A stretch of 64,000 bases of DNA, taken from contig CM033393.1 of the NCBI GenBank assembly GCA_019426215.1, positions 7,350,046 to 7,414,045 on the forward strand, read 5' to 3'. Shown piece by piece: positions 1 through 11,200 of the stretch. Made by a program: the position numbers and the translations under genes. The stretch comes from Buddleja alternifolia (Eukaryota; Streptophyta; Magnoliopsida; Lamiales; Scrophulariaceae). The notes under the pieces were generated by a model that worked only from the letters and a program-made list of their open reading frames with translations, was not told the origin of the DNA and ran no database searches. Position 1 is the stretch's first letter. Each line of letters starts with the position of its first letter.

Positions 1-1
1 T

Positions 2-658
2 TGCGAGATAATATCTGATAACGGAAGGCAATTTCAAGGTGTCAAAATACAAGACTGGTGCATGGAGTTGGGCATAAAGCAACTGTTCACCGCCCACCCA
101 CAGTGTAATGGACAAGTGGAGGTGATTAACAGGATCATTGTGTAAGGCCTTAAGACACGGCTGCAGAAAAGTGGAAGCTCGTGGGTGGAGGAGCTGTCGA
201 GTGTGTTATGGTCTTACCGAATCACTCCACGCAGCACTACTGGAGAAATGCCCTTTAGCCTAGTATATGGAGCTGAGGCCATTATACTAGCAGAGGTCAA
301 CATGATGTCCTACAGGGCAAAGTACTTTGATGCTAAGAAGAATGAAGAATTGATGAGGGAAAGCCTCAACGTCATTGAAGAAACTAGGAGGATGGCCTAC
401 TTGAGAATGACGAAGTACAAATAAAGAGTGGCAGCTGCTTACAATCAAAAGGTGGTAGTTAGAGAATTTCAAGTAGGGGACCTAGTCCTCAGGCGAGCTG
501 ATGTGTTAAAGCCGATTGGAAAGCTGGGACCCAAATGGGAGGGTCCTTACAAAGTGGGGAAGGTACCGAGTGAAGGTGCATACATGCTTGAAGAAGTAGG
601 AGGCCGACAACTATCTAGGCCGTGGAATGTGCACAACTTAAGAAAATTCTACACTTGA
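2..658 (+). pseudogene. Ty3/gypsy integrase, C-terminal part of pol (broken)
   Basis: The plus frame beginning at base 2 encodes the end of a retroviral-type integrase, which inserts element cDNA into chromosomes. SDNGRQF near the start carries the second catalytic Asp, and GQVEVINR (from about base 110) lies where the catalytic Glu region is expected. Next comes the usual SYRTTP-like helix (WSYRITPRSTTGEMPFSLVYG, bases 209-271), then a C-terminal module with DLVLRR and LGPKWEGPYKV (bases 479-560). It ends at a stop at 656-658. Two in-frame stops (TAA at 143-145 and 422-424) break it, so this copy is dead. The frame is otherwise constant, which points to point mutations rather than rearrangement. 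RT and RNase H would lie upstream, outside the window. Confidence 0.9.
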
Positions 659-858
659 AGAAAGGATTATCTATATGAAGTTAGTACGTTTATTGCTTTC
701 CTAAAATAAATGCTTGAAAGCATCTAGAGGTAGTCTTATGATTCACTACTATTCTCATGACCAAAAATATCATATTTATGTTCAAAATGTGAAATAAATG
801 AATTTCATTCATCCTCATATTACTATGCTCATGATATGACTAAAATGTCTTGCAAAGA

Positions 859-1478
859 AAAAGCCCTAGGCCGTGTAAGTCCTAAAGGCATCATAAGACC
901 TCGGCACCCTAAATAAAAGCCCTGTGAAAAACCAGGCACCTAAAAGCCCTGTGAAAAACCAGGCACCCAAAAAAGCCTTGTGAAAAACTAGGCACCCAAA
1001 AAAGCCCTGTGAAAAACCAGGTACCTAAAAGCCCTGTGAAGAACTAGGAACCCAAAAGTCCTGTGAAAAACCAGGCAACAAAAAAGCCTTGTGAAAAACT
1101 AGGTACGTAAAAGCCCTATGAAAAACAAGGCACCCAAAAGACCTATGAAAAACCAGGCAACAAAAAAGTCCTGTGAAAGAATTCAGGCACTATATATAAA
1201 AAATTATATATATATATATATAAAATAAAAAAATAAAATAAAGTCCTGTGAAATATCAGGCACCTAGAAAACCCTGTGAAAAGCCAGGCACCTAAAAAGC
1301 CCTGTGAAAAACCAGGCAACTAAAAAGCCCTAGGCCGTGTAAGTCCTAAATGCAATGTAAGACCTCAGGCACTAAGCCCTGGGCCGTGTGAGTCCTAAAG
1401 GCATCGTAAGACCGCGACACCCCAAATAAAAAACCCTTGGCCGTGTAAGTCCTAAAGGCATTGTAAGACCTAGGCAGC
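859..1478 (+). repeat. Tandem array of ~26-bp and ~52-bp units in the Tat 3' region
   Basis: By my count thirteen short units share the core CCCTGTGAAAAACCAGGCAC (period 25-29 bp, 917-1321). They are interrupted by an AT-rich stretch around 1190-1240. Four longer related units starting AAGCCCTAGGCCGTGTAAGT flank them (about 862-915, 1322-1373, 1374-1425 and 1429-1478). Known: the region 3' of pol in Tat elements is hypervariable and has been proposed as a source of satellite repeats. The array begins about 200 bases after the pol stop codon. Confidence 0.9.
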
Positions 1479-1754
1479 CTAACACGCATATCCTATGAAT
1501 AAACTTATGCTTATATCTTACATCTTCTATGAAAAACATATACATATATATATATATATATGTGATCATCGCGGGTACTCCCTTTATCAAGGTTATAGGT
1601 GAAACGAAAAAGCAAATGTCTTTTATTACTTCAAAGAAAGGGAAAGCTCATGCCCCAAAAGTGAGCATGATACAAAAACTAACATGTGTATCACGAAAAA
1701 GTGAGCACAAAAACAAAGTACTTGCAGGGAAAAGAAAGCAGCTATCTAAACAAT

Positions 1755-3988
1755 CTAAATCAAAGAAGGAAAATCAGGTGCCTCGCGGACATCCAGCTCG
1801 CCTATAGTCTCGAAGAAGGACTTAGGGGCAGGCTGGTCACCCGCAATAACATCATCCGAGGCTTTGGTAGGTATCTCATCAGTGATCTCGTTGGTAGTCT
1901 CATCAGGGGCCTCATCAGTTTTCTTAACAGCGGGCTTCTCAACAATCTTATCAGCAATCTCATCAGCTATCTCCTTAGCTGGCAGCCCAATTTGCTGCAT
2001 AGCAGGTGGCATGTACTCGGGAGCTTCCTCGCCAGGAAGAGGAGCATCTTTTAGCCCCGCTGGTTCCTTAAGGAACGAAAAATTCGAGTCTTTAGGAAAA
2101 ATCCCAACCTCTACAAATTGCTTAAGGCAAGAACGAAAGCCATGGAGGTAATGTGGGAGAGCTGAATTCAGCAACACTTCAAAAAAGTCATCAGACTTTA
2201 GATACTCTTCTTGCTTGCAAGAAGGCCTGCCTAGTGGGAGAATGGGCAAAACCCTCAGTGGCCTCCTGATGAGCTTCCTGAAGCTCTCTCTGTATCTCTT
2301 CGGCATGATTAGCTCTGGACTTCGCAAAATCTCTCGTTAGCTGCTTTAGCTCACCAGATAAGTTCTTGCTTAAAACACGTTCTTTCTCTAATTCCTTTGA
2401 CTTGGTAGAAAGTTGTCCCTTTAAACTAGCATGTTGCTTGGCTATCTTATGACGAAGCCTGGCAATAGCATCACCTCTAAGCATACTTGCTGACAATGAA
2501 ACATGAAAGAAAATTAAAAGCTAGTTGATGAAGAAGACATAGAAGAAAACGAGCCGAAAAGAAGGAAGAAAAGTCAAGAGGATATACCTTCAACATTGTG
2601 GAGGTAAATTCCTCTATAAAGGCGAAGTCAAAAAGGTCACCCATATACTGACAGTCTTCTGACGAAGCAAGACCCAGTAACTGATCACAAGTCATCTGTG
2701 TCCCACCAAGGAAAAGTGAAGTAGGGGGAGCCCTGTCTCGAGAAGGATGACCACGAGTCCTCTGGAAAGGAGGTGTTAAAGTATCATAAGCCCTCGCACC
2801 AAATAGCTCGTGGGATGGCTGAGAGGGAAGCTAGTACTTGGGACCCTGCCCAGGGAGGCTCTCCTTTGCCTTCCTAAGCGAAATTGGAGGTGAGTCAAAG
2901 GCTCTTTTCTTTGAGTACGGTCTAACAGGTGCCCCATTGGCACTCTTATCAAGAGAGATAGTCCGACCTTATTCTTCAAAAGGGCCCTAAACATGCTGGC
3001 ACTTGGAAACGAAGATAATCAAAGTTAAAACAGAGGCAAACAATAACAAAATAACACGAATAACTGATGAAAAGCTTATATAAATGCATAATGAAAGCTC
3101 GTAGGAAGCTGATGATATACGTAAATTACCCCCCAGTGAAGTGTGCGTGTGACTCAAGTGAAAATTTCTCAGCAAACTCTCGTCAATCAAATTCTGGATG
3201 TCGTAAACTTGCTTATTCAACCTATTCAATATAAGCTGATGGGAGGGAGGTCGATCCTTGGGGAAAAACCGAGGGTATTTGGGACTCTCTTCAATTCGAG
3301 TTCTAGGAAATAACTAAGAAGAAGGCAAGGACACAAAGAAGTAATGGTGTTGCCAATCACTATGAGTTTTAAAATTATGGGTCAAAAAGTGCACCCTGAC
3401 TCTCACAGTGAAGTAAAAGACCCCTATTTCTATTTTCTTAAGTTGGAAAAAGGAATAAAATTTATTTTCTGTGGGGACCTCACCCCTAAAAGAAGACACC
3501 ATAAAGAAGGCTGCCATAAGGCTAAAAGAGTTTGAGCATAGCTAACACAAAGATACCTGGTATCGTTTCGATACACCGACATAAAAGGAGGGTATTGGGA
3601 AACGCAAACCCGCCTCAATTTGAGCCACAAAAAAACAAAGAGAGCCCGTAGGGGGCGTGTTTGGCCAATCACGAGGAGACGGGGCGGCTATTTCATATCC
3701 CGGTGGAAGGTGTAACTTTTTTGTTAACGTTTGAGCATTGGAAATAGAAAAACGAGAGGAATATACCTCATATGATGGAAAGCCCTCATTTATTTTGAGC
3801 CTTTCCATACGAATTTGTTCCTCACTTACTACAAGAGAAGCTTCATCATCAGAAGTCTCATAATTCGACAAGGCGAACTGTTTACGAGGTGCTGAAAAGC
3901 TAATATTGGTGCTATCAATGGATGACATTTCTATTATTTTTTCATGAGAAGACAATTTTGATGAGCTACCCGATGCATGAGAAGACAT
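1755..3988 (-). pseudogene. Antisense accessory ORF of the Tat element, Transposase_28-like with coiled coil (broken)
   Basis: Reads leftward, opposite to pol. The first segment (3988 to about 3130) starts MSSHASGSSSKLSSHE. It contains GLRFPIPSFYVGV, then FYSFFQLKK and YFFVSLPSS, resembling the Pfam family 'putative gypsy type transposon' (Transposase_28). A TAG in place of a likely Gln (about 3541) and a TAG at 3314-3316 interrupt it in frame. A second segment (about 2995 to 2588) is open except for one TAG. A third (about 2489-2240) is Lys/Glu-rich and predicted coiled coil. The fourth (to 1755) is acidic and shifted in frame near 2240. GT and AG dinucleotides at plausible positions (about 3130/2996 and 2587/2490) suggest introns, but the phase at the second junction does not fit cleanly. 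Known: Tat elements often encode antisense ORFs. The function is unknown. Confidence 0.7.
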
Positions 3989-5025
3989 ATTTCTTATGAA
4001 AAATATGAAGAGAAAAGTAAAACGATGAAAATCCTAGAATTATGTGTGAAGAAATATCAAGAAATATTACCCGGTGAATTGGTGGAGTTGGCTTGCATGA
4101 TGAATAATTTTCGAAATTTTTGAAGAAATAAGGGTGAGAATTTTCTAAAATTTCAGGAAAAGAAAGCTTGTGTTTTTGAATAATGAAGAATGAGGAGGAG
4201 TATTTAGACTTGGAAGCTAATGGGTATCCTAAAGAGATTCATTTTCCTCAAATTCTATGAGGATTAGGATAAAAGAAGAGTTTTACTGGGGAAAATACTC
4301 CTATTTCATGGAGAGTAATTTTCTCCTATTTCATGGAGAGTAATTTTCAAAAGTTAGGGAAAAAAAGAAGGCAAGAAAATAAGTTAAATATCCCCATGGA
4401 AATAAAGGACTATTTTCGAAAATAGCTAGGAAAAAGAAAGAAGAAGGACTCTTGGGAAGATAAGGGAAAATATAAATTCCCTAAATTTTCTCCTAGAAAT
4501 AAGGGATTTTGAAGATTCTTGGAAAGAAAGGAAGAGAAGGGAAAGCCCTATTTGTATATGAAGTTGGAAGGGAGGAGTTTTATCCAACAAGGCAACAAGT
4601 GGAAGGAAAATCAAGGGAAGGGGGGAAATTTTCGGCCGCATCCCCCCCTAAAAATCGGCCACCCCCTCATGGGATTGCTCATGAGCTCATCATGAGGTCA
4701 CCCATGACCTCACTTATTAGCTTGCCTCCCGGATAGCTCAACGTGTATTTTTTTGCATGTTCTACACATTTGCTAATGCCAACATTGGAGGCTACCAACA
4801 TGAAAATGGCTTGATGGAAGATGTCATGAAAGAGGAATTCATACACCCCATACTCTTTTTCCCTTAACCTCGACTTTTTCCCATTGGGTTTTTCTGGGTA
4901 AGATTTTTAATGAGGTGGTAAGTGTATTAAAAAGGATCTCACCCTCTTGAAATTATGACAATTTATTATACTCTCGAGACTTTTTGAGCCTTTTATTCCA
5001 AAACTCTCAAGAGTAGGGGGGCTTA
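3989..5025. other. Tat non-coding 3' region and polypurine tract
   Basis: This stretch lies between the start of the antisense ORF and the 3' LTR. It is purine-rich on the plus strand and has no supported gene. A short direct repeat of TCCTATTTCATGGAGAGTAA occurs at about 4299 and 4323. GAGTAGGGGGG at 5011-5021, just before the LTR, is the probable polypurine tract that primes plus-strand synthesis. It may also hold the promoter of the antisense ORF, but I could not identify one. Confidence 0.6.
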
Positions 5026-5593
5026 TGATATGGGTCATAATTTCTAATTTTTCCAAATGTCCCAATTAATTAAATTGAAGAAGGCCTTCAAAGGGAAAGC
5101 TCGTGAAAAGCCCAAGGAAATGCTTGAGAGAATGCAAGGAGAAAATCCCAAAAGAAATATCATCAAAATGCTTACAAGAAGGCTTGCGTGGACTTGGACT
5201 CTTAGAGGGGATAATATCCACACAACAACCAAATCCTAAATTGTGGGATTTATTTATTTTAAATCCCACAAATATCTAAATGGAGTGGAAGACAAGTTGA
5301 GGACTCTTAATCCCCAACTTGGCCGTCCACTGTCACTTATAAATAGAGGGGATTTTTATTTTTTGTGTAATTTTTGGGGAAGTTGAGAATTTTGAGAGAA
5401 AAAAGTGTATTTATTTCCAATATTATAGTTTATGTATTTCAATATTCAAGTTCAATAAAGAAGTCACTCTTTTTGCATTTCTCTACATAAATTTCAACTT
5501 TTAGGATTCATTATTTTAGTATATTAATTATAAAAATTAATCGAAAACCTTGTTTGGTTCTTTGACTTTTCTTGGTGTAAAAATCGAACAACA
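5026..5593 (+). repeat. 3' LTR of the Tat-type element
   Basis: A 568-bp stretch beginning TGATATGGGTC directly after the polypurine tract and ending ATCGAACAACA. It contains a TATA box (TATAAATA, 5338-5345) and AATAAAG at about 5454 as a possible polyadenylation signal. The right edge is set by the CA end and by the start of E-type LTR sequence at 5594. The 5' LTR is not in the window, so the boundaries rest on the TG/CA termini and structure. Confidence 0.75.
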
Positions 5594-6171
5594 TCAATAT
5601 ACATACCACATATAAGATCTTTCCACATAACTAATTAGTCAACTAATTAATTATATAAATCTTACCATATTTATTTAGATACATACAATATATTATATAT
5701 ATTGATATATGTGTAGACTTAGTGTACAAGATACACATTCCATCACACACATATATATACACGCCATGTGTGTATATCTATATGTGTATGTATATATATA
5801 TATTATTTTCTCTTTCATATATATTAATTAATTAGACCACTAATGAATTAATTAGTCTTTTCCAATTAAATATTCTAATATTGAATTATATGACTATATT
5901 TAATTAAGACACTTATAATTTATTCTTTTTTCCAGATTAATTAATTCCAATTAATTAATCTCTCCATTAATTCACAAAGAATTAACTTAGCCAATAGGTA
6001 CTACACTAAGTTAAGAGTGTGAGCTCTTAGGCTCATTAACAAGTTAGCAATAAGTCTTATTTCAAAGGCCAAATTAATTATCCAAATAATTTTAGGCCGT
6101 GAATTAATTTCACCCTATTAACTCAAGGCACCTATTTGTCATGGATAGATGTCTAGCAACGTCGCCGTGAC
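5594..6171 (-). repeat. E-family LTR fragment
   Basis: By eye this is clearly similar to about 21760-22360, the interior of the left LTR of E1, in the same orientation. Shared blocks include GATCTTTCCA, TTAATTAATTAGACCACTAA, CATTAATTCACAAAGAAT and GTCTAGCAACGTCGCC. It is cut on the left by the Tat LTR and on the right by C1. The middle holds AT-rich microsatellite sequence. Confidence 0.8.
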
Positions 6172-6176
6172 TTTCT

Positions 6177-8048
6177 TGTTGGTCTCAAGTGGTATACTAA
6201 AGGGTCTAGAAGGGGGGGGGGTTGAATAGACCCTGAAGTCTTTTTCGACTTCTAAAAATTCGTATCACTTTGAAGTATTTGAACGCTCGAAAAGCTTTGA
6301 GCGCTGGGTGCGGCGCTTGAGAGATGATGACTTAAGCGCTAGTTTCAGGCGCTTGAGGAAAGTTAACTTAGACTTGGTGATTTCAACGCTTACCAAAGTA
6401 GGGCAGAGTTTAGTCACTAAATCAGGGTTAGCACAGCGGAAGTATTTTATAGCTTAGCGTTCGGTTTGTTAATCAAAAGTAGTCGCATAGGTGTTTTAAA
6501 ACTTTATCAAAGTATATGCAATATGAATAGTAAAACAATAAAATAGTAAATAGTTAAAGCAGTAAATGACACAGGATATTTATAAGGTTCACTGGGTGAT
6601 GTAATCCCAGCTACGTCCTTCTTCTCCTTTTATCAGGGAGGTTTTCCACTATGATGATTATCGAAGAGTCACACAGAGACTTCTACAAAATAGAGGGAGA
6701 TTGGATATGATCTCGGAACTCCTTGGTCACACAGATTTCAGCTCCAATAAAGACCTTCTATCCTCTTGCTTCTTCCACTCAGAAATAATGCAAGTTACGC
6801 TTGATCCCGGAACTCCTTGGTCACACAGATTTCAGCTCCAATAGAGATCTTCTTCCACAAGCTTCTTTTACACAAAAATATTGCTTGTAAATCAACAAGC
6901 TTTCTCACTCAGATGAAAGATGTTGAGAGTTTATATAACGGGTTTGTTTGTTTTTGGAAAGTTCAAACAACTTGAAAATATCTCAATAGTAGTGTAGGGT
7001 CTTCAAAGAAGGGTTTGAGATATATTTGACTGTTTCTGGAATATTTGTGAAAAGCTTATAAGGATATTTGGCTATGGATTTTGTAGGCTTTTCTTTCAAC
7101 AAAGTTTTTATTCTTTTCTTGTGTCTTTTTGTATATACAAGAGATTGTGACTTTATTCACACTAATATATTCAGGTATATCTCTTGTATGTGTCTCTTCT
7201 TATTTCCTTTTTGTTGAAAGGGTTATTTATAGGTTATTTGTGGTTTTTGTCCGTTGGACACGGTTGAGATCTCGTTTCCCCAAACATTCCATGAGTTCTG
7301 ACATTCCTAACTTTGGGTATTTTTAATTAGTTAGGCATGTTCTTGGTTTCATAACTCTGACAGTCTTGGTCAAATAAATGGCTTGCCCATAAGTTGTAGT
7401 GCTTATATTTTAATAGCACTTATCCGACTTTTGATGCATCTTGTCTTATTCCCGTTTGGAAATAATTACCGTTGAGTCATGCATTTTTTAAGTCTTTAGT
7501 AACTTGGGCTTACGTCTTCAGGTTACGTTTTGAGAACTGGACGTTTGAGCTTTTGGATGTTGGGCTTTTTGAAAGCAGTCTTCTATGTGCTAAACAGACG
7601 CTTAAAAAGAGTCAGTATTCTTTGCTCGACTTTTAGATGCTTGACCTTCCACTTTATCTTTGATCGACTCACTAAGAATTCTATCATTGACTTAGTGTTA
7701 AGTACTTGGTCTAAAGTTCATAATAAATCTTGAGCGCTGGTTTCATAACCTGGGACAGTCTTTTAGCGCTTGACGGACGCTTGAGACTAATCTTTATCTT
7801 TACTGTTCCTTCAGACGCTTGATCTTCAATTTCATCACTTGGTAGACTCACACAGAACTCTTCTAGTGATCTAGTATCACATCCTTAGTCTAAAATCTAT
7901 AAAGATAAAAATCCAAGCCTAATAAAATAAACAAGTTTTCAGGCGCTTATACATTTGTTCTATGAAAGCTTTTATACTTACATTTCTTGGGGTCTAACAT
8001 AGAATCCTAATTGTCATCATCAAAACATCAAACATGAAATTCCTAACA
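6177..8048 (-). repeat. C1 3' LTR (left)
   Basis: 1,872 bp, TGTTGG...CCTAACA on the plus strand. It matches 18825-20696 almost throughout. In element orientation it starts TGTTAGGAATTTCATG and ends ACTTGAGACCAACA. It is dense in AGCGC/AGCGT pentamers (element sense). A run of ten G at about 6211-6220 is shorter and interrupted in the other LTR. Confidence 0.93.
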
Positions 8049-8062
8049 ATTTTCCCCTTTTT
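8049..8062 (-). promoter_or_regulatory. C1 polypurine tract
   Basis: On the minus strand the bases just before the 3' LTR read AAAAAGGGGAAAAT, an uninterrupted purine tract up to the final base. This is the position and composition expected for the plus-strand primer of reverse transcription. Confidence 0.85.
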
Positions 8063-8266
8063 GATGATGGCAATACTTACTCTTTTATAGTTTAAGAGTT
8101 AGACGGCCAAAAGTAATGGTTAGCGTTGGTTAGTAAGTTAGTTAAAGTCAGTTAAGCTTCAACGAGGTGTTTCAGCTGAAAAATGCATTATATATATCAT
8201 TGAAGGTACAGGCATTTTTACAACTGAAATAAGAAAGAGATGAAAACAAGAAAAGCAAAAGTACAA

Positions 8267-11200
8267 TCAAGATCGTGACTTGATCTTGTATCTCTTGGGC
8301 ATTTCTGCGCGGATTGCCTCAGTTATTTGATCTTCTAATGTCATCATCACATCATGATCTTTATTGATTATATCCTTGTTTTCATCTACTTGCTTTTGTT
8401 TGAAAGCGACGTAATGCTTATCCAATTCATCTGGGTCAATACCTATATACCTTAAGCAGATTCTGAAGGTTCGATTTAGATCAGACATCTTCCTTTCCAC
8501 AACTACTTTTTCTGGATCGGTAGGTTCTGGAATGGACGCTCTGGAAAGTGGGATGTCAAACTGCTCAAGCAGTGCTCTGGAAGGTACTGGAAGATCTGGA
8601 TAGAGCGCTCTTGGAGTTTCTCTTTTACTGGGCGCTCCAGTAGGGGCAAAAGTAGTTACCGAAGATGGATAAGGATCTTGCTCTTTATTTTGTATAGGAC
8701 GAGGAATGGGAGTATGTTGACGCTTGGGCGGCGGAGGAGGATCTTGAGCGCTTGAATTTGAAGTTTTCCTCTTCTCCCATTTCTGCTTCTCTTCCCCCTT
8801 ATTGCCATCATCAATCGGCATAAAATGCTGAGTAAGGAGACTGATTTGAGTAGCAATCTGAGCGACAGAGGCCTCAAGAGTGTTAAGACGCTAATCGAAA
8901 TGTTCTTTCATGACCAGGAGTTGGGCTTGAGTAGCGTCTGTCAGAGAGGTCTCTAGAGTAGTGAAGCGGTTGATAATGTCTTCTTTCAAGGCCAGGTGAC
9001 TCGCCTGAGTAGCGTCAGCCATTTGCTGAAATTTCTTAAGGCCTTCAGTCATGGTTGCTTGAGTCATGGTTGCCTGAGACGTGTGTTTGAGTGATTCAAT
9101 GGGAACTTGATAGGTAGGATCAAACATTGTCCCTTGAAGCTCTGGGTCAATAGCAGACTTTGTTGATGCAGTAGAGTCAGAGTCAGATGGACTGTCAACA
9201 GGGATAGGCGCTGGATGCTGTTCTGGTGAGCGCTCAGCAATAAGGGACGCTGGCGGAGCAGGCAACCCTTCAACGGGCCCTTCAGCAAGAGGTAACACTG
9301 GCAGTTCAGGTAACCTTTCAGTGGGCGCTTCAGCAAGCGCTGAGTCTATAGGGCTAAAATCCATAAATTGGAAGTCCATGCTGGCAAAGGGCTCATCTGC
9401 ATATGGGTATGTAGCACTCTGTAGAAGTTCATTCAAGTGTAGAGTAGGAAGGTAAGTACCTTGAATGAGGGTGCGAAGTGGACTATCCATGGCCCTAATG
9501 TACATTGGCCCAAGGATATCTAGTACATGATTTGGAAAGATTCTGGAAGGCGCTCGGCAGATGGAGAATAGAGCATCTGAGCAATAATGTTGAGAGAATC
9601 CAATCAGCCTTTCCGTGGGAAGAACTTTGAGTTTCTAAGATTCAGGAACATAGTTATTGTAGTATTCTTCCAAATAGGGGTAGACAGCCTGAGCAAGCGC
9701 TTGGTTTCTTTCCAGTAGACATAAGACGAAGTCATAATGGCTATGAACTTCCTGTCTGATGGAGGGAAGGAGTGGATATCCGGTGAAGGAGTTTATCCGA
9801 GAGCCATTTCATGAGCGTAGAGTTTCTGTGAAGACTCTGTCAAAATGAGAGAGAGGAGTCGTGATCTTGATCATCAGTCGAAAGTTGTCGTCACAGTCAC
9901 TTGAGGTGAAGTTCAAGCAAGACGGTGAAGAACTGTCGCTGGAAGACGCTGTAGTATCAAAGCGTAGAGGAGTGTTTGCAAATCTGTGCAACGCTATGCG
10001 TAGGCATTGCTCAGTTTGTTGGCGAATAAGTGGCAGCCTCAAAACTGACCCAATTCTTCGTTGACGCTTCTGTAGGCAATATTGAGCGAATTTCAGCTTC
10101 TTATCATATATACAGGCGCTGAAAAGATGAGGATCACTGACCAACTCTTCGAATTTGTATTTGTTGCAAACATACGCTTCAGCCCAATTTACTTCAGTCA
10201 TGCAACACTCAGTCCCTGCATTAAGGATAACACGAAATCCTTGTTGGTGTATGTCTCTGATTGCCTCAAAACGATTTTTGTCTGGTTCATAATTGGCGTC
10301 CCAAACGCTATCAAAATAAGCATCAGCTTCTGTCAGAATCATATCAAGGATAGACGCTGGACGGTCTCCGGCATGTACACCTTTATTCGTCCATAAACGG
10401 AGCGGATTAGCTAAAAATATATTTGCAGGACTGTTTCCGAGAGTTGAGGAGTGAGAGTAGCTTTCTCTGTTTAAGAGCTTCTCAGTGGGATTGATGAGTT
10501 CATAATCACGGTCATAGACTCGTATGTTGAAATCTCTAAGAGCAAGACCAGTTGGTTTGTTGTGCCCGTACTCTCGATAATAGGCCAGATCAACATCTGC
10601 TCTTGGGGTCTTTCTTTCTTGAACCTGTCTCGGGGTCTCTGAGTTGAGCAAGGTGTCTCGGACAGTGAGGTTTGACTATATCATTCTCCGCATTTATAAG
10701 ACTGGACAGGAAAGAAGTCTTCTTCGGGCGCTGGGGGTAGATAGTCAACTGAGTGATCAATTGTCTTTAGAGGAGCTGAGAGAAGTTTCGGTGGATGACA
10801 ATTTCTTCAGCGTCGCTCTGATCTTCTGAGCGTGCCTTGGTTGTAGATGGGAGAGTGAGTAGGAGTGGCACCTCTGGAACATCAGGTTCATCAAGCTCTA
10901 AGCCTGCAGATTCTGTGGCGGCTGCATGAGCTATGGCGACAACATCTGTCACATCGACATCCAGATGGACATCACTGGGTGCTTGAACAGCGGCTAGAGG
11001 AAGAGCTGTATAACAGATATCCTCTATAAGGGGAGTATCTTCTACATAAGTAGGTAAGAAAATGTTGTGGGAAGAAATAAACTTACCCTGAGAGCTAGTC
11101 TCAACAGCAATAGTCTCAGGCTCTGGAGGAGTAACATCGACTTGACGCTTACGTAATCCTCTGCGTTTCTTGAAATTACGCTTCACGTTCATCCCTTCAG

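Larger units (their letters stand above)
1..5593 (+). mobile_element. 3' part of a Tat-type Ty3/gypsy retrotransposon
   Basis: Seen: an integrase C-terminal reading frame (2-658), a tandem array (859-1478), a long accessory reading frame on the opposite strand (1755-3988), a purine-rich tract (5011-5021) and a TG...CA LTR (5026-5593). Known: Tat/Retand-type Ty3/gypsy elements carry tandem repeats and antisense extra ORFs between pol and the 3' LTR. Inference: this is the 3' portion of such an element on the plus strand, with its 5' part left of the window. It abuts an E-type LTR at 5594, so it was probably inserted into it. The other target-site copy lies outside the window. Confidence 0.8.

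Noticed and set aside
859..1478. CRISPR-like array
   Set aside because: Units are contiguous with no unique spacers, and the context is a plant retroelement.
3510..3556. Intron inside the first segment of the Tat antisense ORF (GT at 3556, AG near 3510)
   Set aside because: The frame continues across it with family-like residues, interrupted only by one TAG that fits a Gln codon mutation, so no intron is needed.
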